64,000 bases of DNA from Neobacillus nitrireducens (GTDB lineage Bacteria > Bacillota > Bacilli > Bacillales > Cytobacillaceae), in contig NZ_CP133262.1 in assembly GCF_030915405.1 (NCBI RefSeq), positions 806,001-870,000 of the forward strand, given 5' to 3'. Positions 25,425-35,149 of this stretch are shown piece after piece. The notes under the pieces are model-generated. The model had not been told where the DNA came from. It did no database searches and saw nothing but the letters and a program-made list of their open reading frames with translations. A program made the translations under genes and the position numbers. Position 1 is the stretch's first letter. Each line of letters starts with the position of its first letter.

Positions 25425-27488
25425 CTACGCGTTGATTAGGCTGGGAATGAGCTGAAATCGAGCTGAGAAGGTCGTCCCTTTCTCACTCGTTTCAATGTCA
25501 ATTTGAGCATCATGCCGTTTGGCTACACTGTAACAGATGGCTAACCCCAAACCTGTTCCTGTTTCCTTGGTGGTAAAGAAAGGGGTCCCTATTTTTGTTA
25601 ATACTTCTGGGCTGATTCCCTGGCCTTCATCTTTTATTTGGAGGACCACTGCCTCCTTATCCTTATAAGTTTTAATCGTCAAATTTCCATTAGAAGTCAT
25701 TGCATCCAACCCATTTAAGGCCATATTCAAGATGAGTTGGCGAATTTCTTTTTCGTCAAGGTAGATGTCAGGACATTCTCCTAATTCAAGCTCCAGCTGT
25801 TTATTTGAACGAAATGCTTCCGCTTGTATCAAAGGAGATAAAGCTTCAATAATGGCGTTCATGTTTTGCTGCTTTTTGACACTAATTTTATTTTTAGCTA
25901 GATTCAAAAATTCGGTGATAATAGAGTTGGCCCTTTTCAATTCCTCAAGCATTAAATCGATGATAGCCGGAGATAAATTATCTACATTATTCCTCGATAA
26001 TTGTAAAAATCCTTGAACGGTTGTCATCGGGTTTCTGATCTCATGGGCAATACCAGCTGCCATCTCGCCGATTAAATTTAAGCGGTCCAGTCGATACATT
26101 TCATTCTCGAGGTGTACCCTGTCCGTAATATCGGTTAAAACAACCAGCATACATGGTTCAGAATGGATATCAATCAACTCAGTAGATAATAAACCTGATC
26201 GGATTTCCTTGTTTTTCGTCCCATATTTGATTTTCTTATTTCGAACCTTTTTATTTAGATCAATAAACGTCTCCGTTGCTTCCTCAATAAAATTCTTACT
26301 ATTTATTTTTTGATGAATCAATTCATCACTGCTAAAACCTATATATTTTGTCCAGTTGGCATTGACTTCGATAAAAGATAAATCTTTTTGTGATAAAATC
26401 GCCATTAAGCAAGGACTGGAGTCAAAGATTTTTCGAAACCTCTCTTGAGTGTGGAACAGATGTTCAGCAATTTTTTTTCGTTCTTCCACTTCTATTTGCA
26501 GTTTCTCATTTGCCTTAATCAGCTCAAGCGTCCGCTCTTTGACGATATGTTCCAAATTATGAAATCTTTGTTTTTTTATTTCTTCCATATGCTTTCTTTC
26601 TGATACATCACGTATGGTACAAACAAAGATTTGTTCCTCTTCAATGGTGGTTGATGCAATTAACAGATCCGCATAGAAGCAGCTTTTATTCTTATGACAA
26701 GCAACTACTTCAATAATTTTTCCTACCGATTGTCTCATGGTAGAAAGGAATGAGGAGGAGCCATCCACCATTTCATCCTCCCATTTTGGGAAAAGCTTCA
26801 GTACGTGTTTTTCGATTAATTCCTTTTCCTGGTAGCCAAACATGCACTTGGCGGCCTGATTCACGGAAAGAATCGAACCTTGCGTATTAAACGTCACAAT
26901 CGTATCGGTAATCGTTTCACTGATGGCTCTTGATAATGCCTCGGTCCGCCGTAAATTTAGGGTGGTTTGATCCAGCCTTTTGTTGATTTTATTCAGCTCA
27001 AGCAAACGGTCTAGATCGGTTTGAATGATATTTTCTTGATGATTTTGATGGATTTTTACAAACTGTTCAATCTTCTTTTTCAAGGTTTCCGGTTGAAAGG
27101 GCTTAAAAATATAATCTATCGCCCCTACGGAGTATCCTTGATGAACATGTTCCATTTCTTGACTAATCGCTGTAATAAAAATAATCGGGATATTTTTTGT
27201 TTTTTCTCTTGCCTTTATCAGCTTGGCCGTATCAAAGCCATTCAGTCCCGGCATTTGAACGTCTAGTAATATCACGGCAAAATCATGTTGAAGCATGCAT
27301 TTTAACGCTTCTTTTCCTGAATGGGCACTAATAAGATTATAATTTGGTGAAGTGAGCACAGCTGCTAAGGCCAACAGATTTTCTGGATGATCATCCACCA
27401 TTAATATATTCACCTTTTGAACTTGTGTATTATTTAACTTTTCGATAAAGCCTTTCGGGTCCATCAAATTCTCCGTAACAGTCTTCAT
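25425..27488 (-). CDS. Response regulator - PAS - PAS - histidine kinase fusion
   Basis: 687 residues, cytosolic. Receiver domain at about 26-145 with acceptor Asp76 (LLDVQMPG) and Lys in FKPFQPE; PAS at about 185-300; a coiled coil (HIVKERTLELIKANEKLQIEVEE); second PAS about 345-450; HisKA with GIAHEIRNPMTTVQGF (phospho-His), and HATPase with NMALNGLDA, DEGQGI and GTGLGLAI. The kinase end is KinA/KinE-like. It overlaps the CheR gene by 59 bp. ATG 27464 with GGAG upstream is an alternative start that would shorten it by eight residues. Likely phospho-relay partner of the hybrid kinase upstream. Confidence 0.9.
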   Translation of the reverse strand: MKTVTENLMDPKGFIEKLNNTQVQKVNILMVDDHPENLLALAAVLTSPNYNLISAHSGKEALKCMLQHDFAVILLDVQMPGLNGFDTAKLIKAREKTKNIPIIFITAISQEMEHVHQGYSVGAIDYIFKPFQPETLKKKIEQFVKIHQNHQENIIQTDLDRLLELNKINKRLDQTTLNLRRTEALSRAISETITDTIVTFNTQGSILSVNQAAKCMFGYQEKELIEKHVLKLFPKWEDEMVDGSSSFLSTMRQSVGKIIEVVACHKNKSCFYADLLIASTTIEEEQIFVCTIRDVSERKHMEEIKKQRFHNLEHIVKERTLELIKANEKLQIEVEERKKIAEHLFHTQERFRKIFDSSPCLMAILSQKDLSFIEVNANWTKYIGFSSDELIHQKINSKNFIEEATETFIDLNKKVRNKKIKYGTKNKEIRSGLLSTELIDIHSEPCMLVVLTDITDRVHLENEMYRLDRLNLIGEMAAGIAHEIRNPMTTVQGFLQLSRNNVDNLSPAIIDLMLEELKRANSIITEFLNLAKNKISVKKQQNMNAIIEALSPLIQAEAFRSNKQLELELGECPDIYLDEKEIRQLILNMALNGLDAMTSNGNLTIKTYKDKEAVVLQIKDEGQGISPEVLTKIGTPFFTTKETGTGLGLAICYSVAKRHDAQIDIETSEKGTTFSARFQLIPSLINA

Positions 27489-28203
27489 AACGTGTAAATT
27501 TAACCCCCTCTCTTTTTCCTAAGCCAAGAAAACCTGAGCTGCTTAGGCTTTCGTATATTAATTGATGAACATCATTTTGAAGGTTCTTATTAAAATAGAT
27601 AAGAACATTTCGGCATATAATCATATCAAACTCGTTAAAAGAATGGTCTGAGACCACATTATGCTGGGCAAAAACGATATTTTTCTGAAGAAATGGGTGG
27701 AAACAAACCTTATCATCCACGGCTTTATAATATTCAGAAAAGGCCTGTTTTCCTCCTGCTTCCATATAGTTTTTGGTATAGAGCTTCATCCCTTCTAAAG
27801 GAAAAGTGCCCTGTTTTGCTTTTTCAAGAATATTCTTATTAATATCGGTTGCATAGATTCTAGTTTTATCATAAATCCCTTCTTCTTGAAGGAGGATTGC
27901 CATTGAATACACTTCTTCACCTGAAGAACATCCAACATGCCAAATCTTAATCGAAGGGTTATCTTTTAGTAAAGGGATCACTTTTGTCCGGATACTCTTA
28001 AAAAAAGGTGGATCGCGGAACATCTCGGTAACATTGATGGAAAAGTCGGAAAGTAACCTTGCCATCACACCAGGGTCACGAAGGATTTTTTCCTGCAGGG
28101 CAGATATACTTGAAAGCCTCTCTATCTGAACGCGATGGTTAATCCTCCTTTGGATAAAAGGAAAGGCATAGTTTCTAAAATCATAGCCATAATATCGAAA
28201 CAT
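27430..28203 (-). CDS. CheR-type protein-glutamate methyltransferase
   Basis: At least 257 residues. CheR all-alpha N domain (FRYYGYDFRNYAFPFIQRRI), then a SAM-dependent domain: NVTEMFRDPPFFKSI, IWHVGCSSGEEVYSMAILL (motif I), IYATDINKNILEKA, DMIICRNVLIYFNK. It lies between two sensor kinases and far from any chemotaxis gene, as in CheR-kinase clusters of unknown output. Conserved family sequence (EIERIEIDLLLEAM) is encoded in frame upstream of the first ATG; the likely true start is a non-ATG codon, perhaps ATC 28290, seven bases after AAGGAGGG. Confidence 0.88.
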   Translation of the reverse strand: MFRYYGYDFRNYAFPFIQRRINHRVQIERLSSISALQEKILRDPGVMARLLSDFSINVTEMFRDPPFFKSIRTKVIPLLKDNPSIKIWHVGCSSGEEVYSMAILLQEEGIYDKTRIYATDINKNILEKAKQGTFPLEGMKLYTKNYMEAGGKQAFSEYYKAVDDKVCFHPFLQKNIVFAQHNVVSDHSFNEFDMIICRNVLIYFNKNLQNDVHQLIYESLSSSGFLGLGKREGVKFTRYEDCYGEFDGPERLYRKVK

Positions 28204-28293
28204 AGCCTCCAGTAATAAATCGATTTCAATCCTCTCGATTTCTTCATCCTGTACTAGATGACAAGACTCATACGATTTTAACGGTGCGATTTT

Positions 28294-31035
28294 CTATCCC
28301 TCCTTCGTAAACAACCAAACTTGCATCAACGAGAACAGCTGTTCCAAGTTAATTGGCTTGCTAATATAATCGGATGCTCCTGCCTCCAGGCATTCTTCTC
28401 TGCTGTGTTTCATCGCCTTTGCTGTTAGGGCGATGATTGGTATAGTTTCAAAGATACGTATCTTACGAATATGTTGGATCGCCTCAAACCCATCCATCTC
28501 TGGCATCATAATATCCATTAAAATCAGGTCCGTTTCAGGATGAACATTTAAAACCTCCAACGCTTCCCTGCCATTTTCTGCCACTAGGATGTCCATTTCA
28601 TGATTTTCAAGCGCAATCGTTAAGGCATATACATTACGGATATCATCATCAACGATAAGTACTTTCTTATTTCTCAGGATCGATTTCCCTTGTTTGATCT
28701 TTGGCTCATCCCTTAAAACCGGAACATTCGTGTTCACTAAATAGTTCTCTTCCAAACTGACCGCTGCTTCTGTTCGAGCCATAGAAAGTGGCTCGATTTT
28801 GTTATTCATTTGACCGTATGGCAAATATAATGTAAATGTACTTCCCTTTCCGATTTCACTTGATACTTCTATAAACCCGCCTAATAAATGAGCCATTTCC
28901 CGACAAATGGATAGGCCTAATCCCGTGCCGCCATATTGCCGGCTTGTCGTACCATCTGCTTGCCTGAACGCATCAAAAATGGTCTCTTGTTTTTCATTTT
29001 CGATGCCAATACCAGTATCAATGACGGAAAAAGCAAGCATCTGTTCGGCCGGATGTTTTTCCCCCACGTTTTTCATAATCTGGCGGATTTGTAAGGTGAC
29101 ACTGCCACTTTCTGTGAATTTAAACGCATTGGAAAGGAGATTTTTTAAAATTTGCTGTAATCGTTGTTCATCGGTAAAGAAAGTTGTTGACAATTCACTT
29201 TCCCTTTCGATTGTAAAATGAACCTTCTGCTGATTGGCAATCGGTGCGAATTGGTGATAAATAAAATCACTTACCTCATTTAGTTTGACTTCTTCGGAAA
29301 TTACATCTAGTTTTCCAGACTCTACTTTTGCCAAATCTAATATATCATTTATTAAGTTCAATAAATCATTACCCGAAGTGTAAATGGTTTTCAGGTATTC
29401 TAGTTGCTTTAGTGTCAGATTCCCTTCCCCGTTTTCAGAGAGAATCTGTGCCAGTATAAGCAAACTATTCAGTGGCGTTCTAAGTTCATGGGACATATTT
29501 GCTAGAAACTCAGATTTATATCGAGAACTAAGCTCGAGCTGCTGTGCTTTTTCTTCAAGCGCCGCACTAACCTCCTGTATTTCAAAGTTCCTTTGTTTTG
29601 ACGCTTCATACTGTTCCTCTAGTTTTTCATTTGTCGACCTTAACTCCTCTTGCTGCATTTGGAGTTCCTCTGATTGGGCTTGCAATTCTTCTGTCAGGGC
29701 TTGTGATTCTTGCAATAGTTTTTCTACCTTCATGTGGTTGATAATACTATTAATCTTAATCCCTAAATTGTTATTCACTTCATCAAGCAGCTTTATTTGT
29801 AATGGGGTTAACTTCTCAAAAGAGGCCATTTCAATTACCGCAAGTACTTGGTCTTCAAATAATACGGGTAAAATCATAATCGCCTTAGGAGAAGCTTCTC
29901 CCAGACCTGAACCGATTTTTAGGTAATCGTCGGGAACTTGATTTAAATGAATGGGCCGCTTTGAAAGTGCACATTGCCCAATCAATCCCTCCCCCAAACG
30001 AAATTGCTTTCGTTCTTGCTCGAAAGCGTTAGAGGCAAAGGAAGAAATTCTTGTTAAATACTGATTGCCTTTTTCTATTTCCTTTAAATAAAAGATGCCG
30101 TGGCTCGCTCTTACCATAGGTGCAAGCTTTGTGATTAGCATACTGGCCAGCATTTCCACATTTTCCACCTCTGGATACAAGGTGGCAATTTCAGCAATTT
30201 TTGTATTCAGCCAGCTCAACTCTTCTGCTTCTTCTTTTAATTGTTTGTCGTTTCTACTATGTTTCTCAAGTGCATTAGCCATTTTATTAAAGGCCACGGC
30301 GATTTCACTCAGTTCCCCTTTTGTGGTAATCTCAATACGCGGTAATGAATCAAAATCACTGGCCGTTGCCTGTTTCATCACGTCTGTTACCTTGTTAAGA
30401 TTGTTGCTGGTGCTTTTTATGATCCATATGGCAAAACCTATACCGAGGATTAAGCCGATTACAAGGTAAATATATATATTTTCAACTGCCCAATTATAGG
30501 TATCTTTTGAACGTAACAGTTCATTCTTCATGCCTTGTTCTTGTAAGCCATATAGCAGTTCTGTCATTTGAATCATTCTTTGCCTTAATAGTTCAGATTC
30601 AGTCCAAAAGGGTGCCGTAAGTTCAATGTTAGGATTGATTTTCCTTTCCGACAGCGCTTGCTGACCCATATTTCGGTATGATTCATGTAATAGTTTTAAT
30701 TTACTAATAAGTTCTTGAGATTTTTCTTGGGTGTCCTTTTTCTCGAGTGAAGCCATCGCCATTTGTAAATTTGAATTTGAATTTTCCCATTCATTCAATG
30801 AGTCTGAAGGGATTGCCTCTCCACGCTCTTTCAACATGGTATGTAATTCCTTTGTTATCGTTGAAGTCTCTTCTTTTATCGTGGAAGCAATTTCGATTCT
30901 CTCATTTAAATCATTAATCACAACGTTCATTTTTACAGTCGATTGTTCCAGCATGTTCATTAATATCACAACGATAATCGTAATGAACAAAAGTAATGAT
31001 CCTATGCTCGTATAAAGCTTTGTTCGAAATCTCAT
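28294..31035 (-). CDS. Hybrid sensor histidine kinase with HAMP, GAF and receiver domains
   Basis: 913 residues from ATG 31035 (AGGAGG upstream). Two membrane spans (LYTSIGSLLLFITIIVVILM and [18 protein letters not shown]) enclose an extracellular helical CHASE3-like domain; then HAMP, GAF (about 290-430), a long coiled coil, HisKA (FLANMSHELRTPLNSL), HATPase (NLLSNAFKFT, DTGIGI, GTGLGLSI), and a C-terminal receiver (VLIVDDDIRNVYAL, acceptor Asp in LILMDIMMPEMDG, Lys in YISKPINLE). It resembles large Bacillus hybrid kinases that pair with CheR. First gene of the block kinase-CheR-REC/PAS/kinase-binding protein. Confidence 0.92.
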   Translation of the reverse strand: MRFRTKLYTSIGSLLLFITIIVVILMNMLEQSTVKMNVVINDLNERIEIASTIKEETSTITKELHTMLKERGEAIPSDSLNEWENSNSNLQMAMASLEKKDTQEKSQELISKLKLLHESYRNMGQQALSERKINPNIELTAPFWTESELLRQRMIQMTELLYGLQEQGMKNELLRSKDTYNWAVENIYIYLVIGLILGIGFAIWIIKSTSNNLNKVTDVMKQATASDFDSLPRIEITTKGELSEIAVAFNKMANALEKHSRNDKQLKEEAEELSWLNTKIAEIATLYPEVENVEMLASMLITKLAPMVRASHGIFYLKEIEKGNQYLTRISSFASNAFEQERKQFRLGEGLIGQCALSKRPIHLNQVPDDYLKIGSGLGEASPKAIMILPVLFEDQVLAVIEMASFEKLTPLQIKLLDEVNNNLGIKINSIINHMKVEKLLQESQALTEELQAQSEELQMQQEELRSTNEKLEEQYEASKQRNFEIQEVSAALEEKAQQLELSSRYKSEFLANMSHELRTPLNSLLILAQILSENGEGNLTLKQLEYLKTIYTSGNDLLNLINDILDLAKVESGKLDVISEEVKLNEVSDFIYHQFAPIANQQKVHFTIERESELSTTFFTDEQRLQQILKNLLSNAFKFTESGSVTLQIRQIMKNVGEKHPAEQMLAFSVIDTGIGIENEKQETIFDAFRQADGTTSRQYGGTGLGLSICREMAHLLGGFIEVSSEIGKGSTFTLYLPYGQMNNKIEPLSMARTEAAVSLEENYLVNTNVPVLRDEPKIKQGKSILRNKKVLIVDDDIRNVYALTIALENHEMDILVAENGREALEVLNVHPETDLILMDIMMPEMDGFEAIQHIRKIRIFETIPIIALTAKAMKHSREECLEAGASDYISKPINLEQLFSLMQVWLFTKEG

Positions 31036-31239
31036 AAAACCTCCTACTTTGCTAATAATCATGGGTCATATTGTTAGATTCTTAAATGAGCTAAACTATT
31101 AAAAATTTTCTCATTCTTTCATCATACTTTAAATTCCTTAATATCGTCCATATGATATTTTAGTAAGTTAGAAAGTTTACTTTGGTAGAATTAACCATAT
31201 GTAATTGGAGATATCCCCCTGTTCTTTCTGAGTTCATTA

Positions 31240-31265
31240 AAAAAGCAAGGCCTGTATGGCCCTGC
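31240..31265 (-). terminator. Terminator after the cupredoxin gene
   Basis: Stem GCAGGGCC / GGCCTTGC with a T-run (31239-31244) on the minus strand. Confidence 0.65.
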
Positions 31266-31268
31266 GTG

Positions 31269-31652
31269 TTATTTGACTACTACTTTTCCAACCATTCCTT
31301 CCTGGAAATGGTAACGACATATCAGTTCATATGTACCGAGATTCTCCGGTTTCACGGTAATGGTTTTTTCTTTTCCCGGCTGGACTTCGGCATCAATTCT
31401 GAGCTTTTCAATTGTGAACGTGTGCTCTTTCTTACCTTCGTTCTTCAATATCAACGTTGTCGTTTTTCCATTCGGAATAGTGATGACGTTCGGATTAAAG
31501 TAATTATCGTTCATCTTGACCTCGATTGTTGACTCCATCGACTTTTTTACTACCCCGGATTCAGCAAATACACTGAGTGAGCCTGGTGTTGCCATAACCA
31601 AAATCATTGTAAGCAAAACGATCGATCCAGTTAACCACTTTTTCGCAGACAT
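31269..31652 (-). CDS. Secreted cupredoxin-domain protein
   Basis: 127 residues. Signal peptide (WLTGSIVLLTMILVMATPGSLSVFA), then a plastocyanin-like fold with copper ligands in order: His in KKEHTF and Cys-His-Met in ICRYHFQEGM. It resembles EfeO N-terminal-type cupredoxins (Cupredoxin_1). Probably binds copper outside the cell and may transfer electrons; partner unknown. AGGAGGG precedes the ATG. Confidence 0.85.
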   Translation of the reverse strand: MSAKKWLTGSIVLLTMILVMATPGSLSVFAESGVVKKSMESTIEVKMNDNYFNPNVITIPNGKTTTLILKNEGKKEHTFTIEKLRIDAEVQPGKEKTITVKPENLGTYELICRYHFQEGMVGKVVVK

Positions 31653-31846
31653 TGCAATCCCTCCTTTCTAAAATACTATTTTTCCCCATTCATCAAATAT
31701 TATCACTATAAAATGGGTTACAACGTGCAAAAACGCAAATTCCTGTATGCCCAACTCTATTGACCTTTACAGCTGAACAGGCGCCAATAATTGTTTCAAC
31801 TCTCTCCTATTTTACTTTATAATCATTACTAACAAGGGGGAGTTAG

Positions 31847-32245
31847 ATGGAACAAGAAAATACTTTAACAAAATTAAAAAACTACGCGAGAAAACTAAAA
31901 CAAAATTTATTCGTCCTTTATTTATCATACAATGATAATAGAGTTCCTTGGTACGCTAAATTGGTTGCTATTTGTGTAGTTGCTTATGCTTTTAGTCCCA
32001 TCGATTTGATCCCTGACTTCATTCCTGTATTGGGCTATCTCGACGACATAATTATTGTTCCGTTAGGCATTTCACTAGCACTAAAATTAATCCCAGCTTA
32101 CATTATTGAAGAAAACAGAGAAAAGGCTGAAAAAATTAGGAAAAATGGTAAACCAAAAAACTGGTTTGTTGCTGTACTATTCATTCTGATTTGGATTTTA
32201 CTTACGTTTTGGGTTGGTAAATTATTATACGGTATATTTTATTGA
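31847..32245 (+). CDS. YkvA family membrane protein (DUF1232)
   Basis: 132 residues. DUF1232 signature VPWYAKLVAICVVAYAFSP followed by IDLIPDFIPVLGYLDDIII, plus a C-terminal span (WFVAVLFILIWILLTFW). Function unknown. AAGGGGGAG upstream of the ATG. Single gene with a strong terminator. Confidence 0.9.
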   Translation: MEQENTLTKLKNYARKLKQNLFVLYLSYNDNRVPWYAKLVAICVVAYAFSPIDLIPDFIPVLGYLDDIIIVPLGISLALKLIPAYIIEENREKAEKIRKNGKPKNWFVAVLFILIWILLTFWVGKLLYGIFY

Positions 32246-32310
32246 AATTATTTAAAGCCATTTTAGTAGGACGAAATCTTTTTACAGTGGGACATAAGAA
32301 TAACCGAAAG

Positions 32311-32346
32311 GAGTGCCAAATTCGTATACGATTTGGCACTCTTTTT
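32311..32346 (+). terminator. Terminator after the YkvA-like gene
   Basis: Perfect arms GAGTGCCAAAT (32311-32321) and ATTTGGCACTC (32331-32341), then TTTTT. Confidence 0.9.
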
Positions 32347-32490
32347 AAGTTACATTTTTAAAGTTTGTGATAGGTAAAGGAACCCGTTTTTATATGCACC
32401 TATATTTTTTTAGAATCTTTCCAAATATTTTTAATGCAAAATGGAATTAGAGAGATAATATACTTATTAATGTTTATTTGGAGGAGCAAA

Positions 32491-33477
32491 ATGAATAGCA
32501 TACCTTTATCATCCTCAGAGTTAGGAAACTTATGGCAGGCATATCGAGAGAAAGCAATGATGAATTTGGTTTTGGATTATCTTATCGAAAAAGCTGATGA
32601 GAATGAAACGAAAGAAATTCTACAAAATATTTATACAATCGAAACCAAAAATAAAGAAAAAATTAAAGCTATTTTCCAGGATGCCGGTGCTGTTATACCT
32701 GTAGCATTTAATGAAGGGGACTTAAATAAAAATTCACCACAATTATTTGATGATAACTATGCGATTATGTATGTTCGAATGATGAGCAAAGTTTTAACAG
32801 GTCTTTATTCCCTGCACTCCGGGATGTCCTATAGACCCGATATCCGTGATTTGTATACGGAGTTTACGAGAGATACTCAACACATTTATTCTGTAACAAC
32901 TGAACACCTATTGAATAAAGGGGTTTTGACACGTCCTCCTATCGTATCCATGCCCAAGGAAGTGGATTTCATTGATGATACCAGTTACACAAACGGATTA
33001 AATCCATTTAAAAAAAAGAGGGCGCTTAATACCGTTGAGATTGGTTTGATTTATCAATCCTTAGAGTCTAATATTACTGGGATGCAATTGATGATTGCTT
33101 TTGAACAAGTCGCTAAAGAGCCAGATGTAAAAAGATACTTTACTAAAGGGAAAGAACTTGCAAAAGAAATCATTTCCATGATGAGTAAACTTTTATTAGA
33201 TAGTGACTTACCTGCACCTACTACTTGGGGTGGCGTGATTACAGCTTCGACCATATCACCCTTTTCTGACAAACTCATGATGTATAACACGAATTTATTA
33301 ACGATATTCGGACTTGGAAGCAATTCAGTGGGAGCAGCATTTAGTTTTAGAAATGACATGTTATTACATTTGGGGAATATCATGGCGAGACAGTTTGATT
33401 TTGCAAAAGATGGTGGAACAATTTTAATGAAACATGGTTGGATGGAGGAACCACCTTCATCCATTGACCGCACATAA
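32491..33477 (+). CDS. DUF3231 family protein
   Basis: 328 residues from ATG 32491 (GGAGGAG upstream). Two DUF3231 repeats, each a ferritin-like helical bundle: LSSSELGNLWQAYREKAMM and LNTVEIGLIYQSLESNITG mark the start of each half. Common in spore formers and distantly related to the CotF-like coat group; a spore role is possible but not shown. Confidence 0.88.
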   Translation: MNSIPLSSSELGNLWQAYREKAMMNLVLDYLIEKADENETKEILQNIYTIETKNKEKIKAIFQDAGAVIPVAFNEGDLNKNSPQLFDDNYAIMYVRMMSKVLTGLYSLHSGMSYRPDIRDLYTEFTRDTQHIYSVTTEHLLNKGVLTRPPIVSMPKEVDFIDDTSYTNGLNPFKKKRALNTVEIGLIYQSLESNITGMQLMIAFEQVAKEPDVKRYFTKGKELAKEIISMMSKLLLDSDLPAPTTWGGVITASTISPFSDKLMMYNTNLLTIFGLGSNSVGAAFSFRNDMLLHLGNIMARQFDFAKDGGTILMKHGWMEEPPSSIDRT

Positions 33478-33651
33478 TTCTCCCAAACGAGGTTATCCTT
33501 TTATACAGTTCTTTTATATGCTTTTTTGTTTTGTTTTACGGTAGTACATATTTATTCATTTTGATTGCGTACGTTTTGTAATCCTTCATACCTGAATAAA
33601 AGTTGGTGTAAAGGGTAGGATACCTTTGTAAACATTCATGAGGTGATGGAA

Positions 33652-34140
33652 ATGTCTAAGCTGATGAAACAAGAAGAAATGGAAACATTAAGAGAGTTAA
33701 TCAAAGACGTAGACACGGCCATGCTGACTACAGTAACTGAAGATGGGCTTGTTTCTCGTCCTATGAAAACACAAGAAATAGAGTTTGATGGTGACTTATG
33801 GTTTTTCACCAAGAAAGAGACAAATAAATATGAAGAAATTTCACATGGTCAAGATGTTAATGTGGCTTATGCTGGTAAATCCTATGTTTCGGTTCGTGGA
33901 AGAGCGGAGATCGTTGAGGATTTAGACAAGAAAAAGGATTTGTGGAGCAAAGCATATGAGAAAATTATGCAAACTTCTTATGATGATCCTAACGTTATCT
34001 TGATAAAGGTAAAAGCGGAAGCAGCCGAATATTGGGAAACCGGCAATTTTACGAAGAAAATTGCCTTTCTCTATAAACGCATGACAGGGCAAAGTTCTAA
34101 ATCGACAAATATAAATGAAACTGTTGAATTGAATAAATAA
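33652..34140 (+). CDS. General stress protein 26-like, PNPOx-type flavin-binding protein (YdaG family)
   Basis: 162 residues from ATG 33652 with GAGGTG upstream. Split-barrel fold: TAMLTTVTEDGLVSRPMKT, LWFFTKKETNKYEEIS, VNVAYAGKSYVSVRGRAEI and ending EAAEYWETGNF, all typical of GSP26/YdaG. These bind flavin and protect against stress in relatives; sigma-B control is known for ydaG but no convincing sigma-B promoter could be read here. Confidence 0.88.
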   Translation: MSKLMKQEEMETLRELIKDVDTAMLTTVTEDGLVSRPMKTQEIEFDGDLWFFTKKETNKYEEISHGQDVNVAYAGKSYVSVRGRAEIVEDLDKKKDLWSKAYEKIMQTSYDDPNVILIKVKAEAAEYWETGNFTKKIAFLYKRMTGQSSKSTNINETVELNK

Positions 34141-34525
34141 CAGCAAAAAATGGATTGTCAGGACATAGGACAATCTGAACAATAGCAAAAGGTGCATTAC
34201 CAATTCCAGGTTACTTAATTAATTTATTTGGAAGTTTTGTTGAACAAGTTGTAAATTTAACATTATAAAGTAGGAGCATTTCTTTGTAATGTATGTATTA
34301 GGTTTGCCACTCTTTCACTTTATAGCGAAGAAAGTTGGCCCTCCTATTGGATTAATGGGACCCTCTAAATTTATTAATGGTCCTGCTCCTTTAGTTCAAA
34401 AACAAAAGGGATTGCCGGAGCAACCCCATCTTCAATATAAGCACCCGTTAGTTTAAGTGTAATATTTTACAATCTTTCTGTCATGAGGAATAAAAAAGGG
34501 AAGGAGAGTATCATGCTCTCCAATC
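34141..34525. other. Intergenic region with decayed coding traces and a dispersed repeat
   Basis: Contains an open 55-codon frame at 34289-34456 without a well-placed ribosome binding site, whose end (GGGATTGCCGGAGCAACCCC ... GCACCCGTTAG) is a copy of the terminator-bearing dispersed repeat. Before it, ALPIPGYLINLFGSFVEQVV is readable but has no start codon. Probably remnants, not genes. Confidence 0.45.
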
Positions 34526-34972
34526 TTAAAAGCAACAAGATGAAGAGGTTTTGATTTCTACTTTTATCGGCTGTGTTGTGCAACAGCTTGATTCAATTTT
34601 CATAGTCTCAACGTCATCTTTAGTATAAAAGAACTCCCACTCGTTCCCGTCTGGATCGGTTACCCAAAATTTATCTTGAGTCGCATAGCAACATGTAACG
34701 TCCATCTCTTCTCTAGCGAAGAACCCTAATTTTTCTAAACGGTCTTTATGTTGTAGAACCTCATCTTGATTTTCAACTTGAAAGCCGAAATGCCCAACTT
34801 GATTTCCAGATACCTCATCTTTTAAGTTTAAAGTGAAATTAAGGGCTGGGTCATCAAGTAAAAATTTTGCATAGTCTATTTTTACCTTTACTGGATCCGA
34901 ATTAAAAACCTTTTTGTAAAATTGAATTGATTTCTCGAGATCCGTAACATTCACTCCAACATGCATTTTCAT
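34526..34972 (-). CDS. arsI: ArsI/CadI family protein (C-As lyase type, VOC fold)
   Basis: 148 residues from ATG 34972. VOC fold with metal ligands His4 (MKMHVGVNVTDLEKSI), His in VGHFGFQVEN, and Glu in DPDGNEWEFFYT; the ArsI hallmark vicinal Cys pair VTCCYATQDKFWVTDPDG is present, plus extra Cys pairs at the C terminus (SSCC, SSCCF). ArsI breaks C-As bonds of trivalent organoarsenicals such as MAs(III). It diverges from an arsR gene with shared AT-rich dyads between them, and lies next to a full arsenic operon. Activity on organoarsenicals is inferred from the family. Confidence 0.9.
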   Translation of the reverse strand: MKMHVGVNVTDLEKSIQFYKKVFNSDPVKVKIDYAKFLLDDPALNFTLNLKDEVSGNQVGHFGFQVENQDEVLQHKDRLEKLGFFAREEMDVTCCYATQDKFWVTDPDGNEWEFFYTKDDVETMKIESSCCTTQPIKVEIKTSSSCCF

Positions 34973-34997
34973 TATTAACAACTCCCTCATGAATATT

Positions 34998-35060
34998 TTA
35001 TAAATCAAATATTTTTGATTTATAATTCGTAAATCAACTTTTTTTGATTTATGATAACAG
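34998..35060. promoter_or_regulatory. Dyad operators upstream of arsI
   Basis: Two dyads of type AAATCAA-N4/5-TTGATTT: AAATCAAATATTTTTGATTT and AAATCAACTTTTTTTGATTT. The same motif recurs at 35152-35185 and before the small Cys-rich gene, so it is the probable binding site of the neighbouring ArsR. Confidence 0.7.
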
Positions 35061-35149
35061 TATATTAGCAATTTTTTCTAATTACAACTCCTTTATCAAA
35101 AAAAATTGATTTTATTTGTATCATTTTAACTTCTCTGGAATATAATAAA

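Noticed and set aside
33560..33640. Sigma-B promoter before the GSP26-like gene
   Set aside because: GTTTTG and GGGTAG words exist but their spacing does not fit a sigma-B promoter well enough.
34289..34456. 55-aa frame ending in the dispersed repeat
   Set aside because: Spacing to the nearest AGGAG is too long, and the last third is repeat sequence; listed only as a remnant.
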